From contig NZ_CALJON010000056.1 in NCBI RefSeq assembly GCF_937981445.1, positions 1 to 43,397 on the forward strand: a DNA stretch of 43,397 bases, read 5' to 3'. This stretch comes from an uncultured Veillonella sp. Lineage in GTDB: Bacteria; Bacillota; Negativicutes; Veillonellales; Veillonellaceae. The notes under the pieces were generated by a model, which saw only the letters and a program-made list of their open reading frames with translations, was not told the origin of the DNA and ran no database searches. This document shows positions 8,062-16,603 of the stretch, one piece after another (position 1 is the stretch's first letter; each line of letters starts with the position of its first letter). A program made the position numbers and the translations under genes.

Positions 8062-8478
8062 ATGTTTACCACATCGTTGCGGGTTCGTTTTTATGAGACG
8101 GACATGATGGAAGTGGCGCATCATACCAATCATTTACGTTGGTTTGAAATGGGCCGCGTTGAATTTTTCCGTGCTTGTGGCATCACCTTGTGGGATATGA
8201 TGAATGATGGCATTGTATTTCCCATCACTAAAGTAACTTGTGAATATAAAGAACCAGCACGATTTGACGATATTTTGACGGTAGAAGTGACTGTAGCTAA
8301 AATAAGTCGAGCGCAATGTGTGTTTACGTATCGCATTTTACGTGAAGCTGATGGTGCTTTGATTGCTACGGGGGAAACACAAAATGTGTTTACTGATAAG
8401 GTAACAGGAAAAATCATTCGTTTGCCTGATACGTATTATGGTCCTATGGCAAAAAAAGCAAAGGAGAGTCCCTTATGA
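8062..8478 (+). CDS. Hotdog-fold acyl-CoA thioesterase (YbgC/4HBT family)
   Basis: The protein has 138 residues, the usual length for this family. The N-terminal motif RVRFYETDMMEVAHHTNHLRWFEMGR matches the 4HBT active site: an aspartate (YETD) is the catalytic or water-positioning acid and the histidine/asparagine region follows. Members hydrolyse acyl-CoA or acyl-carrier thioesters in the cytoplasm; the substrate here is not predictable. AGAGGTGA precedes the start. It overlaps the racemase start by four bases (ATGA), so the two are translationally coupled. Confidence 0.88.
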   Translation: MFTTSLRVRFYETDMMEVAHHTNHLRWFEMGRVEFFRACGITLWDMMNDGIVFPITKVTCEYKEPARFDDILTVEVTVAKISRAQCVFTYRILREADGALIATGETQNVFTDKVTGKIIRLPDTYYGPMAKKAKESPL

Positions 8479-9299
8479 TGCATGAGAGAGAGCAGAGAAC
8501 AAATAAAGCAAATCTCCCTATTGGAGTATTTGATTCGGGCATAGGTGGTCTAACTGTCCTATCCGTATTGCGCCATATGTTTCCGCATGAAGATTTTGTA
8601 TATGTAGGAGATAATGCCAATAATCCTGTAGGTAATCGACCTAATGAAGAAATCAGTGATATTGCTTTGCGCATCGGTCATTTTTTTAATAATGTGCCTG
8701 TAAAGATGGCCATTGTAGCGTGCAATACATTTTCGGTGGTTTCATTAGATTTATTACAAAAAACATTTAGCTTTCCTGTAGTGGGAGTTAGCAAAGGTGT
8801 TCATACGGCCATTGAAATAAGCCCAGAAAAATCAATTGCCATTATGGCTACAACGGCGACGATTAATAGTCATAAACATAAGGAAGAATCGATGCAGATT
8901 GATCCTAAGGTAGCCGTGTATGAACAGGCTTGCCCTGAACTGGCCCATTTAATAGAGGCAGGCCATACAAATGACGAGTTGATTACAGGCATAGTAAAAG
9001 ACTATTTAGCAGATAGCACGAATAAAGGGGCCGATACGATTGTATTGGGCTGTACACATTTTCCATTTTTAAAATCTTTAATGGAACAAATCACAGGACC
9101 TGAAGTAGTTTATGTGGACCCTTCCTATGAAACGGCTAATGAAGTGAAGGCTGTGTTAGAAGCTAACGATTTGCTCAACTCAAAACGCACTGCAGGCGCA
9201 TTAGATATATGTTTTACAAAAGATATTGAATTAGCTAAACGCATGACGGAACGATTGATTCCGGCCAATGAATTCACAATTCGAGAAATTACACTGTAA
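8475..9299 (+). CDS. murI: Glutamate racemase (aspartate/glutamate racemase family)
   Basis: The enzyme interconverts L- and D-glutamate for peptidoglycan. FDSGIGGLTVL opens the protein; the two catalytic cysteines are Cys83 (VACNTFS) and Cys193 (LGCTHFP), and the 274-residue length is normal. AAGGAGAG at 8461-8468 fits either ATG 8475 or 8478. One oddity is the loop after VGD, which reads NANNPVGNRP where MurI proteins usually have TARxPYGxK/R; the motif after Cys83 is NTFS rather than NTAS. This could mark a divergent racemase or a different amino-acid preference. The neighbouring rph-rdgB-yfcE block sits with racE in other Firmicutes, supporting glutamate racemase. Confidence 0.82.
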   Translation: MMHEREQRTNKANLPIGVFDSGIGGLTVLSVLRHMFPHEDFVYVGDNANNPVGNRPNEEISDIALRIGHFFNNVPVKMAIVACNTFSVVSLDLLQKTFSFPVVGVSKGVHTAIEISPEKSIAIMATTATINSHKHKEESMQIDPKVAVYEQACPELAHLIEAGHTNDELITGIVKDYLADSTNKGADTIVLGCTHFPFLKSLMEQITGPEVVYVDPSYETANEVKAVLEANDLLNSKRTAGALDICFTKDIELAKRMTERLIPANEFTIREITL

Positions 9300-9310
9300 G
9301 GAGTGGCGGC

Positions 9311-9847
9311 ATGTATATTTACACTTTAATTAATGTAATAGTAGCTATTATAGTTATTATTGCAGCTTTATATTTAGCATTTCGCTTTTATTGTTGGCGC
9401 CAAGGTGATGAACAAATCACGATGCTAACGAAACGACGCACGCAATTTGAAGTAGAGGATATTAATTTCCATCAAGTAACTTTAGTTTGCGATATTCCAT
9501 TTGTTAACAAAGGCCGTCAAAATGGTACTATTATGGACCTATATCCTCGCCATTTAATGCCACAGGAACAATTTGACAATGTAGCCATTCAATCTTGGAC
9601 TACAGATGCTAATGCAGAGCGTCATGATGGCTATTGGAAGGCTCAAATTATTGAATCTCATAAAGGCGGTTTAGTGCGACTTCGCCTTATTTTCAATGCT
9701 AAGAATGGCAATATTCATAAAGACTTAGCCGGCTTCCCTGATATGAATATAGATATTGTGTACCAAGTTGTGGGACGCTCGGATTGGCATATTTCAAAAA
9801 ATCGCATTGTTCTTTCCGCTGAAGAATTACAGCACGCGTTACGATAG
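9311..9847 (+). CDS. Unknown protein with one N-terminal membrane anchor
   Basis: I do not recognise this 178-residue protein. Residues 1-26 form a hydrophobic helix (INVIVAIIVIIAALYLAF) followed by a basic RFYCWR turn, so it looks like a single-pass protein with a soluble domain of about 145 residues; topology is uncertain. The domain appears mixed alpha/beta, with FHQVTLVCDIPFVNKGRQNG and a later GGLVRLRLIFNAKNG strand pair. AAGGAG at 9298-9303 precedes the start. It sits 11 bp after murI and 12 bp before the CofE-like gene, so it is probably in their operon. Confidence 0.75.
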   Translation: MYIYTLINVIVAIIVIIAALYLAFRFYCWRQGDEQITMLTKRRTQFEVEDINFHQVTLVCDIPFVNKGRQNGTIMDLYPRHLMPQEQFDNVAIQSWTTDANAERHDGYWKAQIIESHKGGLVRLRLIFNAKNGNIHKDLAGFPDMNIDIVYQVVGRSDWHISKNRIVLSAEELQHALR

Positions 9848-9859
9848 GAGGAAATACAC

Positions 9860-10513
9860 ATGGCAGAACTACAATTAATCCCTGTTCAAACGCGCATTCT
9901 TACTCAGCGCGATGATATTGCAGAATCCATAGTAGAATATGCAGGTCATATGATTGGCCCAGAAGATATAGTTTGTGTGGCTGAATCAGTAGTAGCAATT
10001 ACACAAGGGCATTTTACACGTCCTGAAGATCTTACCCCGACTTGGCAAGCGCGCTTGATTAGCCGCTTTATTCCACCAGAAGGGTCTATGGCTTCTATTT
10101 ATGGTATGCAAGCGGCCATGGAACTTGATGGCAAGTGGAAAGTGTTAGGGGCCTTCATTGCTGGTGCGATTGCTAAGGTATTTAGAAAATCTGGTGTGTT
10201 CTACCAATTAGCTCGCCAAGCGTCCTTGACTGATGATGTTACGGGTACAATGCCACCATTTGATAAGCACATTGTATATGGTCCAAAAGATCCAGATAAA
10301 GTGGCAGAACGCATTGTACAGCGTACTGGTAGTTATGGTGCGGTAGTCGCTGATGTTAATGATTTAAAACGAGCGGCTGTATTGGGGAAAAGTCGCGGTA
10401 TGGAACCTAAACGCATAGCCCGTATTTTGATTGATAATCCATTTGGCAATGATGATCAAATGACGCCAATTGTAATTATTAAAAACTTTGCGTCTGTTTC
10501 TAAAAAAGCGTAA
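9860..10513 (+). CDS. CofE-like protein (F420-0:gamma-glutamyl ligase domain)
   Basis: The 217-residue protein resembles the F420_ligase (CofE) fold: an N-terminal VQTRILTQRDD segment, the EDIVCVAESVVAITQG motif near residue 35 and conserved PFDKHIVYGPKDPDKVAERI and IDNPFGNDDQMTPIVII blocks. CofE adds glutamate to the deazaflavin cofactor F420. Veillonella-type organisms are not known to make F420 and no cof genes are nearby, so an amide ligase acting on another substrate is more likely. Its operon position behind a glutamate racemase is suggestive. AGGAGG precedes the ATG. The fold is fairly sure, the reaction is not. Confidence 0.7.
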   Translation: MAELQLIPVQTRILTQRDDIAESIVEYAGHMIGPEDIVCVAESVVAITQGHFTRPEDLTPTWQARLISRFIPPEGSMASIYGMQAAMELDGKWKVLGAFIAGAIAKVFRKSGVFYQLARQASLTDDVTGTMPPFDKHIVYGPKDPDKVAERIVQRTGSYGAVVADVNDLKRAAVLGKSRGMEPKRIARILIDNPFGNDDQMTPIVIIKNFASVSKKA

Positions 10514-10516
10514 TTA

Positions 10517-10545
10517 AGAGGCCTGAGGGCCTCTTTTTGTTTTTA
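10517..10545 (+). terminator. Rho-independent terminator after the CofE-like gene
   Basis: Stem AGAGGCC/GGCCTCT (10517-10523 with 10528-10534) is followed by TTTTTGTTTTT. It ends the unit that begins with the promoter at 7991. Confidence 0.9.
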
Positions 10546-10638
10546 TTCATATCCATGCTAGTGAGTTAGTAAACGTATTTTTTATGGATTATAAAGCTTA
10601 GCTTCGAACGAGTTAGTTTGTTATTTTAGGAGGTCTCT

Positions 10639-12288
10639 ATGCTAATAGGTTTAGATGTGGGTGGCACATTTACAGATGCTGTAGTGCTTCAAGAGGGGCA
10701 ATTATTAGGGAGTCATAAATGCCGTACAACGCATGATAATTTACTTCAAGGTATTACCGAAGCCTTGGCCGGCATTAGGTCAGTTGTTGTGCCGGAAGCG
10801 GTGGAACGCATTACCTTATCGACTACAATTATTACCAATACCTTGATTAATAAAAAAGAAGAGCCTGTTGATTTGTACATTATTCCCGGTCCTGGCATGG
10901 ATATACGTCCTATGCTACCTGTAGAGCCTATTATATTGCGGGGCTATACGGACCATAGAGGGACTTTGGTTAGGAGTATTAGTACTCGAGAGTTGAGTGA
11001 AGCCCTCCCTAGAGAGGAGCACAAAAAGGCCGCCGTATCTGGTAAGTTTAGTGTGCGCAATCCTAAGCTTGAGCAAGCTGTAGGAGCGTATTTGAAGACC
11101 AATGGATATGATATTGTAACTGAAGGGGCGCGCCTTAGCGGGACTTTGAATTTCCCACGCCGCACTATTAGCGCGTATTTTAATAGTGCTGTGAGTACGG
11201 CGTTTAAAAATTTTGCGGCCGCTGTGGCAGAAGCTGTTTCGTCATATCATAAAGGGGCACCCCTATATATTTTAAAAGCCGATGGCGGTTCATTGCCATT
11301 GGAGACTATGCTTGAACGGCCTGTGGAAACGGTTTTTACTGGTCCAGCAGCAAGTGTTCTTGGTATAGGAGCCTTGCATACTATGCCTGAGGCTATGACG
11401 GTGGCATTAGATATTGGTGGCACCACAACGGATATTTCATTGTGGCGTGGCAGTACACCTTTGATGGCTCGTGGTGGGGCCACCATTCGTGAGTATGCCA
11501 GCGCAGTTCGCTCCTTCGCTGTAAAGTCTGTTGGCGTAGGTGGTGAAACATTAGTTCATATTGAGTCTGGACAATTACAGGTAGGACCGATGCGTCTGGG
11601 ACCTTCTTTAGCATTGGGTGGGAGCGCACCTACAGTGGGGGATGCTCTTATCGTATTAGGGAAGGCATCCTATGGTGATGTAAATAAAGCAAAAGCAGGG
11701 TTTAGAACCTTAGGTGAAACTCTTGGAATGGATGCAGTAGCGGTGGCAGACACAGTTGTTGCCAAGGCCATTCAGGTCATTAAAGAGGGGATTCAGCGCG
11801 CTGTAGATGAAGAAAATCGATTGCCTGTTTATGTGGTGGCGGATATTGTAAATCCCCATGCATTTGTGCCGCAGCATCTTATTGGTGTAGGTGGCACGGC
11901 TAAAGCATTGATGCCATTGGTGGGAGCATCTCTTGCTTTGCCGTATTCGATTCCTGATGCTGGCGCTGTAGCCAATGCGATAGGGGCTGCGCTAGCAAAA
12001 GAAACTTTAGAAATTACCGTACATTTAGATACGGCTCAGAATGTATTGGTCATACCAGAACTAGGTTTTCATGGTGCAGCTCAGGGGCTTTATGATGTAG
12101 CGGAAGTAGAAGCACTAGCCATGCGTAAAATCAAAGAAGAAGCAACGCAATTAGGCCTTGAAGATCCTGAGCGGTGCGAAATTATTTATAGTGAAGATGT
12201 GCCTATTATCGAAGGGTGGCAATCGATGCATCGTTTAATTACTGTGAGAGCACAGCGACCAGCGGGGGTGAAATATCATGTCAAATAA
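10639..12288 (+). CDS. Hydantoinase/oxoprolinase A-like protein
   Basis: The 549-residue protein has the ASKHA-type ATPase motifs of the hydantoinase A/oxoprolinase family: GLDVGGTFTDAVV at residues 4-16 and ALDIGGTTTDISLW near residue 255. Family members use ATP to open cyclic amides such as hydantoins or 5-oxoproline. It is shorter than HyuA proteins of about 680 residues, and no HyuB partner is nearby. It may therefore act on a different substrate. AGGAGG lies just upstream. Its last bases overlap the start of the deacetylase-like gene by 11 bp, indicating translational coupling and a shared pathway. Confidence 0.85.
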   Translation: MLIGLDVGGTFTDAVVLQEGQLLGSHKCRTTHDNLLQGITEALAGIRSVVVPEAVERITLSTTIITNTLINKKEEPVDLYIIPGPGMDIRPMLPVEPIILRGYTDHRGTLVRSISTRELSEALPREEHKKAAVSGKFSVRNPKLEQAVGAYLKTNGYDIVTEGARLSGTLNFPRRTISAYFNSAVSTAFKNFAAAVAEAVSSYHKGAPLYILKADGGSLPLETMLERPVETVFTGPAASVLGIGALHTMPEAMTVALDIGGTTTDISLWRGSTPLMARGGATIREYASAVRSFAVKSVGVGGETLVHIESGQLQVGPMRLGPSLALGGSAPTVGDALIVLGKASYGDVNKAKAGFRTLGETLGMDAVAVADTVVAKAIQVIKEGIQRAVDEENRLPVYVVADIVNPHAFVPQHLIGVGGTAKALMPLVGASLALPYSIPDAGAVANAIGAALAKETLEITVHLDTAQNVLVIPELGFHGAAQGLYDVAEVEALAMRKIKEEATQLGLEDPERCEIIYSEDVPIIEGWQSMHRLITVRAQRPAGVKYHVK

Positions 12289-13597
12289 ATTAGGTTTAGT
12301 TTTTTTCCCAGCCTTTGATTGGAAAATATCCAGTACGCATCCTGAGCGACAGGAGCGTTTATTGTATACGCGCGATCAATTGCTAGAAGAGGGCTTATTG
12401 GAGCACCCTGAGATTCGAGAATACAATCCACGGCTCGCTAGTTGGCAAGATATAGAGCGCGTTCATGTGGGAGCACCCGATTTAAAGTCTTGGGTAACAG
12501 AAGCACATCGTGTGTCTGTTGGCGGTGCTTTAGTGGCTGCTGATGCGGTTATGAAAGGAGAGGTAAAGCGTGCCTTTTCTTTAGTGCGGCCGCCTGGACA
12601 TCATGCTATGACCATGGTTCATGGCATCCGGGGCTTTTGTACAGTTAATGTGGAAGCCATTATGATTGCTTATTTGCGGCGTCAGTATGGTTTAAAACGC
12701 ATTGCAGTAGTCGATACAGATGTGCATCATGGGGATGGCTCACAAGATGTGTTTTATCATGACCCTGATACGCTATATATTTCATTTCATCAAGATGGAC
12801 GTACTCTCTATCCTGGTACGGGCTTTATGCCTGAATTTGGTAGCCCTCAGGCGATTGGTGGCACTGTAAATATTCCGCTGCCACCAGGAACCGGCGATGA
12901 AGGGATTCAAAAAGTACTACAAGAGGTTGTACTACCTATTTTAGATGATTTTCAACCAGAACTAATTATTAATTCAGCAGGACAGGATAATCATTTTAGT
13001 GACCCTCTTGCCAATATGGAGGTAACTGCTAAAGGGTATGCTAAAATTACCGATATGTTACAATCTAATATTGCCGTTCTTGAAGGGGGCTACTCAGTAC
13101 AGGAGGCACTGCCTTATGTAAATACAGCTATAGTATTAGCTATGGCGGGGCTTGATTATAGTCAGGTTGTGGAGCCTGCATTTGATGAATACCGATATAA
13201 GCAGAAGGCACAGGTTACAAGTGAAATTGATGCTATTATTAAGCGTTGGCATACGCAGTGGCGTAGACGATATGAAACGCAGGCTGATGTATTACTAGGC
13301 TTAGGTGATTATTGGACGGATCGAAAGCAGATTTATTATGATGAAACAGGTATTTCAGAGCAGCGTTCAGAGCGGATTAGACTGTATCCTGATAAGGTAG
13401 GTTGGCATAGTATTGATTCTAGTAGCTATCATGGACCGTATGGAGCACAACATGTATTTGCCATGTTTATTCCTTGGCAAGCTGATGATTCATGTAGGCG
13501 CGACGCCTATGATGAGGCGTGGCGTGCTAAGAAAATTGGTGATGCCCAGCGTTATGTAGTAGTGGACCCGATGAAAGATGTACAGGAAGAATTGTAA
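12278..13597 (+). CDS. Histone deacetylase-fold amidohydrolase
   Basis: This zinc amidohydrolase belongs to the acetoin-utilisation/acetylpolyamine-amidohydrolase superfamily. The active site is intact: RPPGHH at 104-109, zinc ligands Asp148 and His150 (DTDVHHGDG) and Asp237 (SAGQDNHFSDP), and the transition-state tyrosine Tyr272 (EGGYS). Members remove acyl groups from amines such as acetylpolyamines or acyl-lysine. About 140 residues follow the catalytic domain, which is longer than bacterial acetylpolyamine deacetylases of about 340 residues; this extension is not recognised. The start overlaps the hydantoinase-like gene. The polyamine link is attractive, because Negativicutes decorate peptidoglycan with polyamines, but it is inference. 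Confidence 0.85.
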   Translation: MSNKLGLVFFPAFDWKISSTHPERQERLLYTRDQLLEEGLLEHPEIREYNPRLASWQDIERVHVGAPDLKSWVTEAHRVSVGGALVAADAVMKGEVKRAFSLVRPPGHHAMTMVHGIRGFCTVNVEAIMIAYLRRQYGLKRIAVVDTDVHHGDGSQDVFYHDPDTLYISFHQDGRTLYPGTGFMPEFGSPQAIGGTVNIPLPPGTGDEGIQKVLQEVVLPILDDFQPELIINSAGQDNHFSDPLANMEVTAKGYAKITDMLQSNIAVLEGGYSVQEALPYVNTAIVLAMAGLDYSQVVEPAFDEYRYKQKAQVTSEIDAIIKRWHTQWRRRYETQADVLLGLGDYWTDRKQIYYDETGISEQRSERIRLYPDKVGWHSIDSSSYHGPYGAQHVFAMFIPWQADDSCRRDAYDEAWRAKKIGDAQRYVVVDPMKDVQEEL

Positions 13598-13643
13598 TGA
13601 GGTAGTGTTTGACTTACGAGTCTTAATGCTGAGTTTTTTTGTG

Positions 13644-13652
13644 TGGTATAAT
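13644..13652 (+). promoter_or_regulatory. Extended -10 promoter for the rph operon
   Basis: TGG followed by a perfect TATAAT (13647-13652) gives an extended -10 element about 36 bp upstream of rph. No good -35 is visible at the expected distance. Confidence 0.6.
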
Positions 13653-13687
13653 ATAAGTCGAAACTATTAGTAACAGGAGTGACAAGT

Positions 13688-14446
13688 ATGAGAATTGATG
13701 GCAGAACAGAATCCATGATTCGGCCTATAAAAATTACACGACATTTTACAGCCTATGCAGAAGGGTCTGTACTTATTGAATGCGGCAATACAAAGGTGAT
13801 TTGCAATGCCTCTGTAGAAGCAAAAGTGCCACGGTTTATGAAGGGCGAAGGGCGCGGTTGGGTGACCGCTGAATACTCTTTATTACCACGAGCTACTCAA
13901 ACGCGCAATAGCCGTGAAGCGGCCAAAGGCCGTCAATCAGGTCGTACTGTAGAGATTCAGCGTTTAATAGGACGTGCGCTTCGCGCCGTCGTTGATTTGG
14001 AAGCGTTAGGCGAATACACTATTACCTTGGATTGCGATGTTATCCAAGCCGATGGGGGCACCCGTACGGCTGCCATTACCGGGGCTTTTGTTGCCCTAGT
14101 GGATGCTGTGCATAGTGTATATAGTGGGGAAGGTCGCTTCCCAGTGCGTGATTATTGTGCTGCTATTTCTGTGGGCATTGGCGAAGAGGGTCCTATTACA
14201 GACTTGTGCTATGTAGAAGACAGTCAGGCTGTTGTGGATATGAATGTAGTGCGCACTGGTTCAGGTAATCTGATTGAAGTACAAGGGACTGGTGAACATG
14301 GTACATTTAGTCGCGAGGAACTAAATACTTTACTTGATTTAGCAGAACAGGCCACTGATGAGCTCATGAAGATACAGCGTGATGCATTAGGTGAGATTGG
14401 TGATTTTGTTGGTGCTGAAAATAAGACGGTGCCACCTGTTGAATAA
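13688..14446 (+). CDS. rph: Ribonuclease PH
   Basis: RNase PH is a phosphorolytic 3'-5' exoribonuclease that trims tRNA 3' ends. The family signature MRIDGRTESMIRPI opens the protein, and GWVTAEYSLLPRATQTRNSR and CDVIQADGGTRTAAITGAF are the conserved phosphate and metal regions. The length of 252 residues is normal. I chose ATG 13688 because AGGAG at 13675-13679 is ideally spaced and the family begins with this methionine; an in-frame GTG at 13679 overlaps the ribosome site. It heads an operon with rdgB and a phosphodiesterase, as in B. subtilis rph-ysnA-ysnB. Confidence 0.96.
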   Translation: MRIDGRTESMIRPIKITRHFTAYAEGSVLIECGNTKVICNASVEAKVPRFMKGEGRGWVTAEYSLLPRATQTRNSREAAKGRQSGRTVEIQRLIGRALRAVVDLEALGEYTITLDCDVIQADGGTRTAAITGAFVALVDAVHSVYSGEGRFPVRDYCAAISVGIGEEGPITDLCYVEDSQAVVDMNVVRTGSGNLIEVQGTGEHGTFSREELNTLLDLAEQATDELMKIQRDALGEIGDFVGAENKTVPPVE

Positions 14447-14469
14447 AATAAAGAGTAAAGGATTAGGCT

Positions 14470-15051
14470 ATGAATAGATTAGTAGTTGCTACACATAATA
14501 AAGGGAAGATTAGAGAGTTTAAAGCCGCTTTTAGCGCTTTAGGCCTTGATGTAGTAGGTGTTGGTGAGCTAGTTACAGTGCCAGAACCAAAGGAAGATGG
14601 TCAGACATTTTTAGATAATGCACGCATTAAAGCCCAGTATTATATGAAGGCTACTGGACTACCCTGTTTAGCTGATGACAGTGGTCTCGCTGTTGATGCC
14701 TTGGATGGTGCTCCGGGGGTACATTCCGCCCGTTATGCAGGGGATGATTGTGATGATGAGGCCAATAATAAAAAACTCATAAAGGAATTACAGCATGTGC
14801 CCTTTGAGAAACGTACGGCTCATTATGTGTGCGAATTGGTTTTAATGTATCCTGATGGAAGTGAGTATACGGCGCAGGGGCGCTGTTCTGGATTGATTCA
14901 GGATATTCCAGTGGGCGATGGTGGCTTTGGCTATGATCCTTATTTTTACTTGCCAGATGTGAAGCAGACTATGGCAGAAATTTCTCTAGAAGAAAAGAAT
15001 AAGCGCAGTCATCGCGGATTAGCGTTAAAAGCTTTATTGGAGAAATTATAA
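14470..15051 (+). CDS. rdgB: XTP/dITP diphosphatase (RdgB/HAM1)
   Basis: The enzyme clears non-canonical purine triphosphates (ITP, dITP, XTP) to protect DNA and RNA. The 193-residue protein starts with the family motif VVATHNKGKIREF. It has ADDSGLAVDALDGAPGVHSARYAG and the GFGYDPYFYLP and KNKRSHRGLAL substrate-pocket motifs. It lies 23 bp after rph, and AAAGGA precedes the ATG. Gene order supports co-transcription with rph. Confidence 0.96.
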   Translation: MNRLVVATHNKGKIREFKAAFSALGLDVVGVGELVTVPEPKEDGQTFLDNARIKAQYYMKATGLPCLADDSGLAVDALDGAPGVHSARYAGDDCDDEANNKKLIKELQHVPFEKRTAHYVCELVLMYPDGSEYTAQGRCSGLIQDIPVGDGGFGYDPYFYLPDVKQTMAEISLEEKNKRSHRGLALKALLEKL

Positions 15052-15129
15052 GTGTTTTAAAGACCTTTATGGGAAGATATTTATTTGTAGGATTACAGTG
15101 ATTGGACTGATTAGAAGGAGGTGAGTTCA

Positions 15130-15645
15130 ATGAAGGAGGATGTATTCGGTAGAATCGGAATTATAAGTGATACCCATGGATATTTAGATGTAGTCGATGA
15201 GATCATTGAACGCACTGCATTATGGGATGTAGATATGTGGCTTCATGCCGGTGATTATGGTGATGATGCTCGGTATATGGCAAAGCTCGTGGATGTACCG
15301 GTTATTGCTGTACGAGGTAATAATGATAGAAAAAAGCCTTTAGAGTCTAGAGAGCAGCTTATCCCCTATAAAGATACCTATATTTATATGACCCATGGTG
15401 ATCAATTTTATCCTTATAATCGGGTAGCAGAGATTATCTCTCTAGGTCGCTCTATGGGGGCGGGCCTTTGCGTTGCAGGGCATTCCCACCATCACGGATT
15501 GTATGATGCGGGCGATTGTTTATTTGTAAATCCAGGAAGCCCTGCTTTGCCGCGGGACAAATCTGGTGGTATCATTGCATTAGCAACCTATGATAATGGT
15601 AAATTTACGGCTGAATTTTATTATTTGCGGGAAAGCAATTGGTAA
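15130..15645 (+). CDS. YfcE/MJ0936-type metallophosphoesterase
   Basis: The protein has the calcineurin-like phosphoesterase motifs in order: ISDTHGY, LHAGDYGD, VRGNND, THGD and GHSHHHG, ending with NPGSPALPRD. These bind a dimetal centre. The length of about 171 residues fits the small YfcE/YsnB group, which hydrolyses phosphodiesters; the physiological substrate is unknown. AAGGAGGT at 15115-15122 is best spaced to ATG 15130; the GTG at 15121 overlaps it. Third gene of the rph-rdgB unit, 78 bp downstream. Confidence 0.92.
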   Translation: MKEDVFGRIGIISDTHGYLDVVDEIIERTALWDVDMWLHAGDYGDDARYMAKLVDVPVIAVRGNNDRKKPLESREQLIPYKDTYIYMTHGDQFYPYNRVAEIISLGRSMGAGLCVAGHSHHHGLYDAGDCLFVNPGSPALPRDKSGGIIALATYDNGKFTAEFYYLRESNW

Positions 15646-15698
15646 TGTAAACGGCATATATATTGTGTAGCTTGTATCAAGGCGTATACAGTGTATCT

Positions 15699-15742
15699 AT
15701 CTATGCACCTGGTGGGATAATACATGTCCTAGATGCATAGAT
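15699..15742. promoter_or_regulatory. Inverted repeat just upstream of the speD promoter
   Basis: ATCTATGCA (15699-15707) and its exact complement TGCATAGAT (15734-15742) flank a 26-bp loop and end four bases before the -35 of speD. It could be a regulator-binding dyad or the terminator remnant of the upstream operon, although no T tract follows. Confidence 0.45.
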
Positions 15743-15745
15743 TGC

Positions 15746-15774
15746 TTGAATATAAAGAAAAATTTCGATATAAT
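15746..15774 (+). promoter_or_regulatory. Promoter of the speD-malic enzyme operon
   Basis: TTGAAT (15746-15751), a 17-bp spacer and a perfect TATAAT (15769-15774) lie 36 bp before the speD start. Confidence 0.82.
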
Positions 15775-15810
15775 GGTAATGAATTCAATTGAGGAAGGTG
15801 TAACGACGCT

Positions 15811-16593
15811 ATGGAAACATCCGTAAAGCCAATAAAAAAGATGAAATTATATGGCTTTAATAATTTAACAAAGACCTTGAGCTTTAATATTTATGATATT
15901 TGTTATACGCGTTCTGAAGAAGAGAAGAAAGAGTATATTAAATACATAGATGAAGTATATAATGCCCAGCGGTTGACGGATATTTTAACTGAAGTGTCTC
16001 ACATTATTGGGGCTAATATCCTTAATGTGGCTAAACAAGATTATGATCCGCAAGGTGCGAGTGTAACGATTTTGATTTCTGAAGAAGAAGTTCAAAAAGA
16101 AGATGTGGTATGTCATTTAGATAAAAGTCATTTAACAGTACATACCTATCCAGAAAGTCATCCATATCGTGGGATTAGTACATTCCGTGCAGATATTGAC
16201 GTGTCAACTTGTGGGCAAATTTCTCCATTGAAGGCACTAAATTATCTGATTAGTAGCTTTGACTCTGATATTATTAGCCTTGACTATCGCGTTCGCGGAT
16301 TTACTCGTGATGTGCAAGGTAAGAAGATTTACATTGATCATCGGATTAATTCAATTCAAAATTTCATTGAATCGAAGACTAAGAATTTATATAATATGAT
16401 TGATGTAAATGTATATCAAGAAAATATTTTCCATACAAAAATGATGTTAAAAGAATATGATATTAATAATTATCTCTTTGGCATCACGGAAGACGATTTA
16501 ACTCCGAAGGAAAAGAAGCATATTAATCAATTGTTACGACAGGAAATGGCTGAAATCTTTTATGGCCGTAACTTGCCAAGCTTAAAATTATAG
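15811..16593 (+). CDS. speD: S-adenosylmethionine decarboxylase, proenzyme (SpeD)
   Basis: It makes decarboxylated SAM, the aminopropyl donor for spermidine. The 260-residue protein follows the Escherichia coli SpeD class closely, from MKLYGFNNLTKTLSFNIYDI to YGRNLPSLKL, unlike the short archaeal/Bacillus SpeH type. Self-cleavage is expected at Lys105-Ser106 in HLDKSHLTVHTYPESHP, producing the pyruvoyl group on the new N-terminus; the STCG segment carries the conserved cysteine. No spermidine synthase gene is in the window. It sits 10 bp upstream of malic enzyme under a strong promoter. Confidence 0.96.
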   Translation: METSVKPIKKMKLYGFNNLTKTLSFNIYDICYTRSEEEKKEYIKYIDEVYNAQRLTDILTEVSHIIGANILNVAKQDYDPQGASVTILISEEEVQKEDVVCHLDKSHLTVHTYPESHPYRGISTFRADIDVSTCGQISPLKALNYLISSFDSDIISLDYRVRGFTRDVQGKKIYIDHRINSIQNFIESKTKNLYNMIDVNVYQENIFHTKMMLKEYDINNYLFGITEDDLTPKEKKHINQLLRQEMAEIFYGRNLPSLKL

Positions 16594-16603
16594 GAGGCTT
16601 AAC

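Noticed and set aside
10639..12288. Alternative identity as a carbohydrate kinase or Hsp70-like protein
   Set aside because: The paired motifs GLDVGGTFTDA and DIGGTTTDIS are specific to the hydantoinase/oxoprolinase family.
13609..13614. TTGACT as the -35 of the rph promoter
   Set aside because: It is 32 bp from the TATAAT at 13647, far too distant.
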